From Vibrio hibernica (GTDB lineage: Bacteria > Pseudomonadota > Gammaproteobacteria > Enterobacterales > Vibrionaceae): 64,000 nucleotides of DNA. The notes under the pieces are model-generated. The model did no database searches, was not told where the DNA came from, and saw only the letters and a list, made by a program, of their open reading frames with translations. Shown here piece by piece: positions 1 through 9,152 of this stretch. Position numbers and translations under genes: made by a program. Numbering within the stretch: position 1 is the stretch's first letter; every line of letters begins with the position of its first letter. The stretch spans positions 62,001 to 126,000 of the forward strand of contig NZ_VHKO01000001.1 of assembly GCF_015223435.1 (NCBI RefSeq), written 5' to 3'.

Positions 1-273
1 ACTTTTGGTGCCATTTACCCCAGTCCAGTTTTGTACGGCAGTTAATAAAAAACCCGCCACAATCGCCATCGCAAAACCAAAAATCATTTCATGGACATGC
101 CACCAAAGCGCAGGAACATGTAGCTGGCTTGGCTGACCGTGTTGGAAAGCATAAACCCAAATCGCAATCGCAAGTGGGGCGTAAATAGCACCAAGCAAAA
201 AGAAAGGTCGAAAGCCAAGCCGTAATAGTGGCGTAATTTTATCTTCGATGTTTTTATCAGTTATGTTCATCAT
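1..273 (-). CDS. nnrS: NnrS family membrane protein (partial, C-terminus outside window)
   Basis: NnrS is a multi-pass inner-membrane heme/copper protein that protects against nitric oxide. Only the first 91 codons are present; the gene runs off the left edge. The visible protein starts MMNITDK, then has LLRLGFRPFFLLGA, a first membrane helix, a WWHVHEMIFGF stretch and the AGFLLTAVQNWTG motif, all typical of the family's N-terminus. Two adjacent ATG codons (271-273 and 268-270) could start it, and no strong ribosome site decides between them. It is divergent from norR. A sigma-54 promoter lies about 60 bases upstream of the start codon, which with the neighbouring norR suggests NO-dependent activation. 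Confidence 0.88.
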   Translation of the reverse strand, partial: MMNITDKNIEDKITPLLRLGFRPFFLLGAIYAPLAIAIWVYAFQHGQPSQLHVPALWWHVHEMIFGFAMAIVAGFLLTAVQNWTGVNGTKS

Positions 274-330
274 TAAAGAAGATCCCTAGCAAAGTTATTG
301 TGTATGTCATTAATTAACACTAATAGGTAT

Positions 331-347
331 AGCACTAATCGTGCCAA
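331..347 (-). promoter_or_regulatory. sigma-54 promoter of nnrS
   Basis: Read on the minus strand the sequence is TTGGCACGATTAGTGCT. It has GG and GC separated by exactly 10 bases and matches the sigma-54 consensus TGGCAC-N5-TTGC closely. The GG pairs with plus-strand 344-345 and the GC with 332-333. It precedes nnrS and lies beside norR, a sigma-54 activator. Confidence 0.82.
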
Positions 348-351
348 TATG

Positions 352-364
352 TAATCTATTGATT
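352..364 (-). promoter_or_regulatory. IHF binding site upstream of the nnrS promoter
   Basis: The minus strand reads AATCAATAGATTA, a full match to the IHF consensus WATCAANNNNTTR. It ends 6 bases before the -24 GG. The hcp promoter has the same box at the same distance. IHF commonly bends DNA between enhancer and sigma-54 promoter, so the role here is inferred from position. Confidence 0.65.
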
Positions 365-501
365 TTAAGTTATTATTTTTTAATTGATAACAGAATGATG
401 TTATTTACACATCGTTATGTTAGTTTGAGTGCGATTCGTGTGTTGATGATTTAAATTCTCGATCCATTTCTTTATTTATTATTAACTTATGAGTAACATT
501 T

Positions 502-2055
502 ATGGTTAAAAACACATCGCCTGAATATGTGTTGCTACAAATTGCGTTAGAGCTTAATGCAAAAACACCGACGGCCCAACATTATCAAAAATTGATTGAT
601 GCTTTGCAGCAAGTTTTGCCTTGCGATGCTTGTGCGTTATTTATTTTAAACCAGCAACGCCATCTTGTACCTGTGGCGATGAGTGGATTATCGAATGAAG
701 TTCTGGGTCGTACGTTTTTACCTGATCTTCATCCACGGCTTAATATGATTTTACAGAGCCGGACTCCCGTACGCTTTCCTACTCATTCCGAGTTGCCGGA
801 TCCATTTGATGGATTATTAAGTGATGATCCTAATCATAAAATTGATGTGCATTCATGTATGGGATGCAGCCTATACGTAGAAGATACACTCGTGGGGGTA
901 TTAACATTAGATGCTCAAGCAACGGGTGCTTTTGACTATATTGAAGACTCAACCATAGAAACATTTGCGACTTTAGCCGCTGGGATTGTGCGTAATATCA
1001 GTTTGTTTGAAGCATTGAATAAAGCGAATCATCAGCAACAATCGATCAACCAATTATTGATCGATGAGGCTCGAAATCGTGGTGGTAAATTGGTTGGTAT
1101 TAGCCCACAAATTCAGCGGTTGTTAAGCAACATCAAAATGGTAGCAAAATCCAATTATGCCGTTCTGATTAGCGGTGAGACGGGGACTGGAAAAGAACTC
1201 GTGGCACATCAAGTGCATGCTCAAAGTCTGCGTTCGGATAAACCTATGGTGTATGTCAATTGTGCCGCACTGCCAGAGTCGATTGCGGAAAGTGAGCTAT
1301 TTGGCCATGTGAAAGGTGCATTTACAGGCGCTAACTCTCATCGCGCTGGTAAGTTTGAACTGGCCGATGGTGGGACGATTTTCTTAGATGAAATTGGAGA
1401 GTTGCCATTATTGTTACAAGCGAAATTATTACGAGTGATCCAGCAAGGTGAAGTCCAGCGAGTTGGCGCAGATAAAAATAACTTGATTGATGTTCGTATT
1501 ATTGCGGCGACTAATCGGGAGCTGGATAAAGAAGTGGATGAAGGGCGTTTTCGTTCAGATTTATTTCATCGTTTAAATGTATTTCCGATTCATGTGCCAC
1601 CTTTACGTGAGCGAGAAGGGGATATTCCCGTTTTAATTGGTCATATTCTTGATACGATTCGCACTCAATTTCAATTAAAAACGCTGCATATTCATCCTTC
1701 TGCTTTACAAAAGCTTGAACAGCAGCAATGGCTCGGTAATGTGCGAGAGCTTGAGCATGCCTTGATGAGGACTGGCCTACGAGCTATGCAAGAACACGCG
1801 GAATTGATTGAGTGGCGCCATTTTAATACCGATCTGGGATCAGATAACTCAGCTAAAAAAATGAAATCATCGAAAGCAACCTCTTCATTATTGCCGATGG
1901 AATCGATCCCCATGCGTAGCGCCGTTGAAACATATCAAAAACAGCTTATTGAACATGCTCTGCAACAAAATGGTGGCGTGTGGGCCAAAGCCGCGGAATT
2001 CTTACAGGTAGATAGAGGAAACTTATATAAAATGGGGAAAAAATTAGGTGTGTAG
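502..2055 (+). CDS. norR: nitric oxide-responsive sigma-54 transcriptional activator NorR
   Basis: 517 residues, close to the 504 of E. coli NorR. An N-terminal GAF domain (about 20-165) senses NO through a non-heme iron; candidate ligands include D100, D103, H117 and C119, spaced as in E. coli. The central AAA+ domain has Walker A GETGTGKE (225-232), the GAFTGA loop that contacts sigma-54 (272-277) and Walker B GTIFLDEIGE (291-300). The C-terminus has a Fis-type helix-turn-helix (AKAAEFLQVDRGNLYKMGKKL). The ribosome site is weak (GAGTAAC before ATG 502). norR sits between its two probable targets, nnrS and hcp-hcr, which both have sigma-54 promoters. No norVW genes are present here. Confidence 0.93.
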   Translation: MVKNTSPEYVLLQIALELNAKTPTAQHYQKLIDALQQVLPCDACALFILNQQRHLVPVAMSGLSNEVLGRTFLPDLHPRLNMILQSRTPVRFPTHSELPDPFDGLLSDDPNHKIDVHSCMGCSLYVEDTLVGVLTLDAQATGAFDYIEDSTIETFATLAAGIVRNISLFEALNKANHQQQSINQLLIDEARNRGGKLVGISPQIQRLLSNIKMVAKSNYAVLISGETGTGKELVAHQVHAQSLRSDKPMVYVNCAALPESIAESELFGHVKGAFTGANSHRAGKFELADGGTIFLDEIGELPLLLQAKLLRVIQQGEVQRVGADKNNLIDVRIIAATNRELDKEVDEGRFRSDLFHRLNVFPIHVPPLREREGDIPVLIGHILDTIRTQFQLKTLHIHPSALQKLEQQQWLGNVRELEHALMRTGLRAMQEHAELIEWRHFNTDLGSDNSAKKMKSSKATSSLLPMESIPMRSAVETYQKQLIEHALQQNGGVWAKAAEFLQVDRGNLYKMGKKLGV

Positions 2056-2230
2056 TTTCTATTTTAATAGGCTGATTAACCGAATGAAAAGATAAAGTGT
2101 GGATGGGCTTATCGGTCTTTAAAATGATGTATGGTAGACTTTGCTATTCAATAATAAGTCATAAATAACAGATTTAGCATACATCAATATATTCGTTCTT
2201 ACTGTTCAACTTTTACGAGCACACTCTATT

Positions 2231-3274
2231 ATGATAAAACCTGCCACTATCACCATACTCTTATTGTCTGTTTTAACGCTAGTAGGGTGTGATCAATTGA
2301 ATAATGACTTCAAATTCGATAAGCAATCAGGCACGATTACGGGTTATCTTGCCAATGATAAAAACCTCATTATTCCGAATGATTTGGATGGAGTTCCCGT
2401 GACTACTATAGGTGACAAGGCCTTTGCCGGGGTTGGTTTAACGGATGTGGTTATTCCTGATTCAGTCACCGCTATTAATGAATCTGCCTTTGCGAATAAT
2501 GCTTTAACCAATGTAATTATTCCAAATAATGTTACGAATATAGGTAAAACGGCGTTTGCTAATAATGTATTAACCAAGGTAGTTATTTCTAATTCAGTTA
2601 TCGTTCTTAGTGATTGGGCTTTTGCAAAAAACACGTTAACAACAGTATCGATACCAAAATCTGTGGTCATTATTGGTGAAGGGGCGTTTGCGGATAATGA
2701 TTTAACCAGTGTCATAATTCCAGACTCAGTGACAACGATTGGCAAGGGGGCGTTTGCTCAAAACTCTCTAATTACTTTATCAATTCCTAAATCAGTCACT
2801 GTTATTAGTGATTGGGCCTTTGCAAAGAATGCGTTAACAAGTGTGAAAATACCTAATACAGCAACAAATATAGGCAAAGGAGCCTTTGCTTATAATGAAT
2901 TACCTAGTGCTGTACTAACATTAGATGATGTGGATTTTGACAAGAATACCGGAACAATCTTGGCTTATCATTCGAATGAAAAAAATATTACTATTCCTAA
3001 CGATTTAGATGGTATTCCAGTGACGACTATTGGAGAGAGTGCTTTCTTATTTAAAGGGTTAACGAGCGTTAAAATACCTAATTCATTACAGAGCATCGGT
3101 GATGGGGCTTTCAGCGGTAACTATTTAATCCAAGTAACCATACCAAATTCAGTTATATTTATTGGTGTTGAGGCTTTCAGTGGTAATTATTTAACTAACA
3201 TGGTGGTGCCTAGCTCAGTCAAAACGATCGGAAAGCATGCGTTTGATGACAAAGTAACCATTAAAAGGAAGTGA
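2231..3274 (+). CDS. BspA-type leucine-rich repeat lipoprotein
   Basis: 347 residues with a lipoprotein signal: a hydrophobic stretch ending in lipobox LVGC (Cys20). The rest is an array of about 23-residue LRR_5 (BspA-like) repeats with the recurrent pattern IP-x-SV-x-x-IG-x-x-AF. The protein contains two modules that begin alike (FDKQSGTI near residue 28 and FDKNTGTI near 237), each followed by IPNDLDG and PVTTIG, so the gene seems to have grown by internal duplication. It is probably exposed at the cell surface. The function is unknown; such repeats often mediate binding. It has no obvious functional link to norR, and a shared terminator follows it. Confidence 0.8.
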   Translation: MIKPATITILLLSVLTLVGCDQLNNDFKFDKQSGTITGYLANDKNLIIPNDLDGVPVTTIGDKAFAGVGLTDVVIPDSVTAINESAFANNALTNVIIPNNVTNIGKTAFANNVLTKVVISNSVIVLSDWAFAKNTLTTVSIPKSVVIIGEGAFADNDLTSVIIPDSVTTIGKGAFAQNSLITLSIPKSVTVISDWAFAKNALTSVKIPNTATNIGKGAFAYNELPSAVLTLDDVDFDKNTGTILAYHSNEKNITIPNDLDGIPVTTIGESAFLFKGLTSVKIPNSLQSIGDGAFSGNYLIQVTIPNSVIFIGVEAFSGNYLTNMVVPSSVKTIGKHAFDDKVTIKRK

Positions 3275-3311
3275 TAAAATAGATTCTCTGTAGTTGTCTT
3301 ATTTGAAATAC

Positions 3312-3338
3312 AAAAAAAATCGCCAATGGCGATTTTTT
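3312..3338. terminator. bidirectional intrinsic terminator
   Basis: A perfect stem AAAATCGCC / GGCGATTTT with a 3-base loop AAT is flanked by an A run on one side and a T run on the other. It lies between the converging LRR lipoprotein gene and the YhfL-like gene and can end both transcripts. Confidence 0.88.
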
Positions 3339-3370
3339 CGTTAGAATTACTTTAAATAATGTATTAACAA

Positions 3371-3538
3371 TTATTTTGCAGTATCACATGCACCAATAAT
3401 GGCTGGAATAGAAATGGCAGGTACAAGTAAGTAATCAGTTGAGCAAGTACCAGCTTGGTTAGTTACAGTACCAGTACAACCTGCAAGAACAGTCAGTACA
3501 ACAGCAACGAAAGCTAGTTTTGATTTTGTAATGTTCAT
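3371..3538 (-). CDS. YhfL-like small lipoprotein (DUF4223 family)
   Basis: 55 residues. The protein starts MNITKSKLAF, has a signal peptide with lipobox LAGC (Cys21), and a short mature part containing CSTDYLLVPAISIP and a second Cys near the end (GACD). This matches E. coli YhfL, which has CSYDYLLHPAISI and GGCG at equivalent places. It should be anchored to a membrane from the periplasmic side; its function is unknown. A good ribosome site AAGGA (3546-3550) lies 7 bases before the ATG. It converges on the LRR gene and shares its terminator. Confidence 0.85.
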   Translation of the reverse strand: MNITKSKLAFVAVVLTVLAGCTGTVTNQAGTCSTDYLLVPAISIPAIIGACDTAK

Positions 3539-3550
3539 TATTAAATCCTT

Positions 3551-3900
3551 ATATAATATAATGTTTTAAGCGGTAAAATGTAGCAACAAATCAATAATAT
3601 ATCAAATCATTTTTATGAAGATATATTATTGATTTTTATGAAGCTGAATATACGAATGTGGTGCTTTGATAATCGATTGCAAGCTAATGTTAATATATTG
3701 CTTATGCATGAAATATTGGAGATTGGGTGTATATAATTAGCTAAAAGTGCCAATTATCTGATTATCTATAGCGATCGTGGCGTTTTCCTTTAAGGCAATA
3801 AGACACTAGGCATGCCCATTTATATGGATAGTACTAATTTTGTTGTTTTTGCATGCCGTATTCTTAATGAATACATTACGTTGTAATAATCACATCTCTC
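3551..3900. other. intergenic region between the YhfL-like gene and hcp
   Basis: No open reading frame with a plausible start was found. The left part should hold the promoter of the minus-strand lipoprotein gene. The right end has a short palindrome ATTAC-GTT-GTAAT (3875-3887) and GT-N7-AC words at 3883-3893 and 3901-3911. These could be NorR enhancer sites by position, but the match to the known consensus is loose. Confidence 0.4.
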
Positions 3901-3916
3901 GTTGTTATTACCACCA

Positions 3917-3939
3917 CAAACCACATGGTTAATGGTTTG
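3917..3939. repeat. inverted repeat upstream of the hcp promoter
   Basis: CAAACCA (3917-3923) and TGGTTTG (3933-3939) are perfect inverted arms, with a second overlapping pair AACCA / TGGTT (3919-3930). The element sits about 35-55 bases upstream of the sigma-54 -24 element. It may be an activator or second-regulator site; no factor is assigned. Confidence 0.4.
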
Positions 3940-3952
3940 TTAAATCATTTAA

Positions 3953-3965
3953 AATCAATGCTTTA
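3953..3965 (+). promoter_or_regulatory. IHF binding site upstream of the hcp promoter
   Basis: AATCAATGCTTTA fully matches WATCAANNNNTTR. It ends 6 bases before the -24 GG, exactly as in the nnrS promoter, and both sites are preceded by TTAA. Confidence 0.65.
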
Positions 3966-3969
3966 CATG

Positions 3970-3987
3970 TTGGCATGTATTGTGCAT
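3970..3987 (+). promoter_or_regulatory. sigma-54 promoter of hcp-hcr
   Basis: TTGGCATGTATTGTGCA contains GG (3972-3973) and GC (3984-3985) separated by 10 bases, the hallmark of a -24/-12 sigma-54 promoter. The start of transcription would be near 3997, which rules out an hcp start codon at 3975. Confidence 0.82.
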
Positions 3988-4058
3988 TTACAGTAATAAG
4001 TTTTTATTTGTCTCAATTTATGAGGCGATGTTTTTATTTATTACTGGAGCTTAAAATC

Positions 4059-5729
4059 ATGTTTTGTATTCAATGTGAACAAACTATTCGTACCCCTGTA
4101 TCAAGTGGTTGTTCTTATTCTCAGGGTATGTGTGGCAAAACAAGCGATGTATCGGATCTACAAGATATCCTAGTGTATACCTTACAAGGTGTCTCTTTCT
4201 GGGCTGAACTTGGTCGTGAATATGGCATCATCGATTCTGAAATTGATGAATGGGCACCAAAAGCATTCTTCTCTACTTTAACTAACGTTAACTTCGATGA
4301 AGATCGCATCATTGAATTTTCAAACACTGCTTATAAATTTAAAGTTCGCCTTGAAGAAAAAGTACGCGCTGCCGCTGTATTAGCAGACAAAGCATTACCT
4401 GAGCTTTCTCCTGCTGCAATTTTTGAGCTTCCAACTGATCGTGAATCGCTACTTAAATTCGCACCATTGGCCGCCGTTAACCGTGGTCATGAAACCGTTG
4501 ATCCTGATGTAATGGGCCTTCGTCTTCTTTGCCTTTATGGCTTAAAAGGTGCCGCTGCTTATATGGAGCATGCTCGGATTCTTAATCAAACTAGTGTGGA
4601 AATTTTTACTGAATACCATCAGATCATGGCGTGGTTAGGAACAGAGCCACAAGACTTGCCAGCTTTGTTAGAGTGCTCAATGCAAATTGGTATGATGAAC
4701 TACAAAATCATGGAAATCCTTGATCGTGGTGAGACACTAACTTATGGCCATCCAGCGCCAACTCAAGTAAACGTAAAAACGAAGAAAGGTAAATGTATCT
4801 TGGTCTCTGGTCACGATTTGCATGACCTTGAGAAAATTCTGCAACAAACGGTAGGTAAAGACATCAACGTTTATACTAACGGTGAAATGCTTCCTGCTCA
4901 CGGTTACCCTGAATTAAACAAATATCCGCACCTCGCTGGTAACTACGGCAGCGCTTGGCAAAACCAACAAAAAGAATTCGCTAATTTCCCTGGCGCAATT
5001 GTGATGACGTCTAACTGCTTAATTAACCCTGAAGTGGGTCAATACGCGGATCGTCTATTTACTCGTAGCATTGTAGGCTGGCCGGGTGTTGCTCATCTTG
5101 AAGGTGATGATTTTAGCTCTGTAATTGATTGCGCACTTGCACACGAAGGTTTCCAACATGATGAGATCGAGCACATGATCACAGTTGGATTCGGTCGTAA
5201 TGCTTTGATGGAGGCTGCTCCTGCGGTTATCGATCAAATTAAACAAGGTAATATCAGTCACTTCTTCCTTGTTGGCGGCTGTGATGGAGACAAAGTTGAA
5301 CGTAACTACTTCAATGAATTCACAAAACAAACGCCAGATGACAGCGTTATCTTGACCCTAGCGTGTGGTAAATTCCGCTTTAACAAAGAACAGCATGGCG
5401 AAATCAATGGTATTCCACGTCTATTAGATGTGGGCCAATGTAATGATTCTTACTCAGCTATTCAGCTTGCTCTTGCACTAGCAAATGAGTTTGATTGCGG
5501 TGTCAACGATCTACCGCTAACACTGGTTCTTTCTTGGTTTGAACAAAAAGCGATTGTAGTTCTGCTTACTCTTCTTGCGTTAGGCATTAAAGGTATCTAC
5601 ACAGGACCAACCAAACCTGCGTTCTTAACCGATAACCTAATGGCCGTAATGCAAGAGAAATTCGATCTGCGTTCAATCTCAACGGTTGAAGAAGATATGA
5701 AGACTATCTTAGGTGAAAAAGTCGCGTAA
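4059..5729 (+). CDS. hcp: hydroxylamine reductase / hybrid cluster protein Hcp
   Basis: 556 residues. Hcp carries a hybrid Fe-S-O cluster and a second iron-sulfur cluster. It reduces hydroxylamine in vitro and acts as an NO reductase in cells, receiving electrons from Hcr. The N-terminus MFCIQCEQT has cysteines at 3, 6, 18 and 25 (CX2CX11CX6C), the pattern of the enterobacterial class with a [2Fe-2S] cluster. Later motifs include VGGCDGD, the LACGKFRFN region and [11 protein letters not shown], which hold hybrid-cluster ligands. An in-frame ATG at 3975 lies inside the sigma-54 promoter and would add 28 non-homologous residues, so ATG 4059 with GGAG at 4046-4049 is chosen. hcr follows after a repeat-filled spacer. 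Confidence 0.95.
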   Translation: MFCIQCEQTIRTPVSSGCSYSQGMCGKTSDVSDLQDILVYTLQGVSFWAELGREYGIIDSEIDEWAPKAFFSTLTNVNFDEDRIIEFSNTAYKFKVRLEEKVRAAAVLADKALPELSPAAIFELPTDRESLLKFAPLAAVNRGHETVDPDVMGLRLLCLYGLKGAAAYMEHARILNQTSVEIFTEYHQIMAWLGTEPQDLPALLECSMQIGMMNYKIMEILDRGETLTYGHPAPTQVNVKTKKGKCILVSGHDLHDLEKILQQTVGKDINVYTNGEMLPAHGYPELNKYPHLAGNYGSAWQNQQKEFANFPGAIVMTSNCLINPEVGQYADRLFTRSIVGWPGVAHLEGDDFSSVIDCALAHEGFQHDEIEHMITVGFGRNALMEAAPAVIDQIKQGNISHFFLVGGCDGDKVERNYFNEFTKQTPDDSVILTLACGKFRFNKEQHGEINGIPRLLDVGQCNDSYSAIQLALALANEFDCGVNDLPLTLVLSWFEQKAIVVLLTLLALGIKGIYTGPTKPAFLTDNLMAVMQEKFDLRSISTVEEDMKTILGEKVA

Positions 5730-5735
5730 TTATAA

Positions 5736-5877
5736 CTGTCGTATTTGAAGCTGTAGCTTCGTTGGCTACGTTTATTCACCTCAATCTCCTAGACTAGCTT
5801 TAGGTTTATAAAAGAAAGCTCATGAGGCTGAATGATCTTGCCGCCTTGCTACAACATCAACTACTTAGGTTATATAT
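5736..5877. repeat. long palindromic intergenic repeat between hcp and hcr
   Basis: Imperfect inverted arms at about 5745-5783 and 5823-5860 (each near 38 bases) pair through TTGAAGCTGTAG / CTACAACATCAA and ATTCACCTCA / TGAGGCTGAAT. From memory, similar elements with TTCATTCACC and GAATGA-CTTGCCGCC words occur between genes in other Vibrio and Photobacterium genomes. It is transcribed between hcp and hcr and would fold into a large hairpin. Confidence 0.62.
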
Positions 5878-5921
5878 CTGTCGTATTTGAAGCTGTAGCT
5901 TCGTTACAGCTTCAAATCTTG
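5878..5921. repeat. second partial repeat copy forming a perfect hairpin
   Basis: The first 28 bases (5878-5905) repeat 5736-5763 exactly. Here they run on into a perfect 12-bp stem, TTTGAAGCTGTA / TACAGCTTCAAA, with a 7-base loop, ending about 45 bases before the hcr start. It may lower read-through into hcr or protect the hcp mRNA end. Confidence 0.6.
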
Positions 5922-5964
5922 GATATAAATAACCGCACCATTATCTTAGAAATGAGAGAATAGT

Positions 5965-7035
5965 ATGAAGCAATTCCAATGGCCTACAAATGGTCCTGTC
6001 ACTTTAGTCTGTAAACGTAAATGGGCAGAGACTTCAAACAGTGTGAGTTTTACCTTAGCGCCTGAATCAATTCATGATCAAGGCATCGTATTCAACTTTA
6101 TCCCTGGCCAATTTATTACTTTAGGGATCGAAATCGACGGCAAAATGGAATATCGCGCTTATTCGTTAAGCTCAATGCCAAATCAAACCGAATTACAATT
6201 AACCATCAAGCGTGTTGCGGGTGGTCAAGTATCAAACTATATCGTTGATCGCTTACAAGAAGGGCAAGCGGTATCGGTTTTAAAACCAGCAGGTCAGTTT
6301 CACCTCGATCAAATCCATGGTGATCGAATTGTATTACTAAGCGCCGGTTGTGGTATTACGCCTGTTATGTCGATGGCGAAAACACTATTGGCAAATAAAA
6401 ATGATAATACAGATATTCATTTTATTCATGCTGCTACGGAAATTGATCAAATCATTTATCATCAAGAGCTATTAGCGATGGCTGAGCAGCATGAGCGTTT
6501 TCACGTCAGTATTATGCTTGAAGATGCTAAAGGCAGTGATTACTTAGAAGGGCGCTTAACGCAAGCTGCATTGAAAAAATATTGCTCAGATATTGCAGAG
6601 CGCAGTGCATTTTTGTGTGGTCCGGTAGGTTTTATGGGCGCAATGCAAGAAAACCTACAAGCGCTCGGTATGGATATGGATCATTTTTATCAAGAGAGTT
6701 TTACCCCCTCTGAATCCACTCAACCTGATGTGGAGGTAAATGAAGGTGATAAAAAAGTAAAAGCATTAGCCAATGCAACGATATTTGTCCCAACTTTTGG
6801 CGCTCAAGTGGAAGCCAAAATTGGCAGTGCATTAATCGATGCACTAGAAGCGGCAAAAGTACCCGTCATTGCTGCATGTCGTAGCGGTATTTGCGGCTCA
6901 TGTAAGTGTAAAGTGACCAAAGGCGAATTCACTCGTACCAGTACTGAAACATTAACCGCAGATGAAATTGAGCAAGGATTTGTGTTGGCATGTTCTTGTC
7001 GCGTTGAATCTGATTTAGAAGTTGCGTTAAATTAA
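5965..7035 (+). CDS. hcr: NADH oxidoreductase Hcr, electron donor of Hcp
   Basis: 356 residues. The N-terminal part is a ferredoxin-reductase FAD domain with RAYSLSSMP (FAD binding), followed by an NAD-binding domain with LSAGCGITPVMSM and FLCGPVGFM. The C-terminal 90 residues form a plant-type [2Fe-2S] domain with CRSGICGSCKCKV and a fourth Cys in LACSCR. This order is that of E. coli Hcr, which passes electrons from NADH to Hcp. ATG 5965 follows GAGAG. It is downstream of hcp in the same direction with no clear promoter of its own, so it is probably expressed from the hcp sigma-54 promoter. Confidence 0.92.
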   Translation: MKQFQWPTNGPVTLVCKRKWAETSNSVSFTLAPESIHDQGIVFNFIPGQFITLGIEIDGKMEYRAYSLSSMPNQTELQLTIKRVAGGQVSNYIVDRLQEGQAVSVLKPAGQFHLDQIHGDRIVLLSAGCGITPVMSMAKTLLANKNDNTDIHFIHAATEIDQIIYHQELLAMAEQHERFHVSIMLEDAKGSDYLEGRLTQAALKKYCSDIAERSAFLCGPVGFMGAMQENLQALGMDMDHFYQESFTPSESTQPDVEVNEGDKKVKALANATIFVPTFGAQVEAKIGSALIDALEAAKVPVIAACRSGICGSCKCKVTKGEFTRTSTETLTADEIEQGFVLACSCRVESDLEVALN

Positions 7036-7225
7036 CTAAAGTTATCATTTTGTCATGAAGATTAACCGGAATGCGTATATGCTCTAAGTGACATAGCGTT
7101 AAATAAGATGGAAGTGGTGTAAAAAGTGACATTTTACGAAATATGGGAATGAATATTTCTGAGTATGTTGTTTAAGTCTTATTAACGATAATGCTAATGG
7201 TTACGATTATGGATGAAACTTACTC

Positions 7226-8881
7226 ATGGATGAGATTAAAGATGAATATTTGGCGGGTAACAAGATTGTTACTCCCAAATATATTAAACCTCTCTTTATA
7301 GTGTTTACCTTTATTAGCCTGTTGACGGGGCTAATGATCTGGCCTCTGGAAATATTAGAATCCGGTTTTACGTGGTTAATTTTTTATCCAGCAGTGATCA
7401 TATCAGCACTTTATGCGGGTTTTTATGCCGGATTGTTGGCTACGGTACTTGTATGCTTAGTGGTTTTATTTATATTCCCGTTATTAGGATCTTCATTTCT
7501 AACCGTTAGTCAGTTTGGCTTTCTAGATATTGCTATTTTTGCCGCCACAAGCACATTTATTGCTTATTATATTGAAGCAATGCACCTTACTTTCAAATCA
7601 CTTCAGCAAGCTCAATCTATTTCAAAAAATCACTTCGAAAATGAACAATTTATTCGTTCTATTATTGAAAATACACCGAATATGATGGGGTATTGGGATA
7701 AGGATTTACGCTGCCGTTATGCCAACACGGCATTCACGCAATGGTTTAACATTCAACATGAAAAAATTATTGGTATAAAGTTTTTAGACCTGGTTGGTGA
7801 TGCATTATATGCGTTGAATGAACCTTATATTCATGCAGTGTTGGCAGGTGAACCACAAAAATTTGAACGAAAGCTTTATAAAACTGATGGCAGCATTGGT
7901 CATATTATTGGCCATTACATCCCTGATTTTGACAATCATGGCATGGTGAAAGGCTTCGCGATTCAGGCGAGTGAGGTCACTATATTTAAAGAAACTGAAC
8001 AGAAACTTAAATTAGCGGCATGTGTATTTGATAATACATTAGATGGCGTTTTGATCACGGATATTCATGGTGCTATTTTGTCGGTTAATCCCGCTTTCGT
8101 AGAGATAACCGGTTATTCACAAGAAGAGGTTATTGGTAAAAATCCACGTATTCTGCAATCAAATCGGCATGGACCAGAATTTTATTCTGATATGTGGAAA
8201 GAAATAAAAGAAAACGGTTTATGGAAAGGGGAAGTATGGAATCGCCATAAAAATGGAGAAGATTATCTACAACGAATGACAGTTAGTATGGTGCGTCGTG
8301 ATGTTGATGATGAACCAATGCGGTATGTGTCTGTATTTAGTGATATTACTGAACTGTGACGCAAAGATGAATACATTAAACATTTGGCATTTCATGATCC
8401 TTTAACGAATTTACCGAACCGAACTTTATTAATGGAGCGTCTTAATCAAAAGCTTCTTAGCTCTGAACGTGAGTGTTGTGACTTAGCCGTGATGTTTTTA
8501 GATTTAGACGGTTTTAAAATCATCAATGATCAATATGGGCACAATATTGGTGATGAATTACTTAAAAATATTTCGAGCCGACTATTAGTTCAAGTGAGAA
8601 AATCAGATACGGTTGCGAGAGTCGGTGGCGATGAATTTATTTTTATTTTGAATAAACCACAAAATAAAGACGATATCATTTATGTTGGCAACCGTATTAT
8701 TAATGCTATTAGCGAACCTATCGATATCATGGGAGAAACATTTAACATTGGAATATCGATTGGTGTTGCACAATATCCAACGAATGGAAACACTGCCGTT
8801 GAACTTATCCGAAATGCTGATATAGCAATGTATAACGCGAAAAACTTAGGCCGAAATACTATTCAGTTTTACTCTTCTTAA
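7226..8881 (+). pseudogene. membrane PAS-PAS-GGDEF protein interrupted by an in-frame TGA
   Basis: One continuous frame is split by a TGA at 8357-8359. The first part (377 codons) has several membrane helices (about residues 20-115), resembling a DUF4118-type sensor region, and two PAS domains, the second ending in the usual SVFSDITEL. After the stop the same frame continues RKDEYIKHLAFHDPLTNLPNR into a complete GGDEF domain with RVGGDEFIF. In relatives this joint normally reads DITEL-R-RKD, so TGA probably replaced CGA. Without read-through no full diguanylate cyclase is made. A TTG at 8384 is the only early start for a separate GGDEF piece, and it has no good ribosome site. There is no EAL domain. 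Confidence 0.75.
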
Positions 8882-9152
8882 ATAGGGATAGAGTCAAGAA
8901 CTGTTTTACTCTTAATGAGCATGAATACCGGATTATTGAGATCATCCATAAATCCAATTTAACCGATGTATTATATATGAAAATCTTTTAGATTCATGTG
9001 AATAAATAATTATAAATAAATGTAAGCATCTGTATACTCTTCAACTATTCTTAACTTGAATACCTTCATTTAACTAGAAACAGGTTATTTTATCTATTGA
9101 TGGATCTTGATAAATAAATACCTTTATACAATAAGAAATAGGTGAGCACCTT

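Noticed and set aside
2344-2745. 133-codon frame antisense to the LRR gene
   Set aside because: It is a shadow of the repeat structure of the plus-strand gene, which has a signal peptide and start context.
3975-4058. N-terminal extension of Hcp (28 extra residues from ATG 3975)
   Set aside because: It overlaps the sigma-54 promoter and would start before the transcript. Hcp proteins begin MFCIQCEQT, and GGAG precedes ATG 4059.
8357-8359. TGA read as selenocysteine
   Set aside because: The position is a linker where relatives have Arg, there is no active-site role, and no selenocysteine hairpin was evident.
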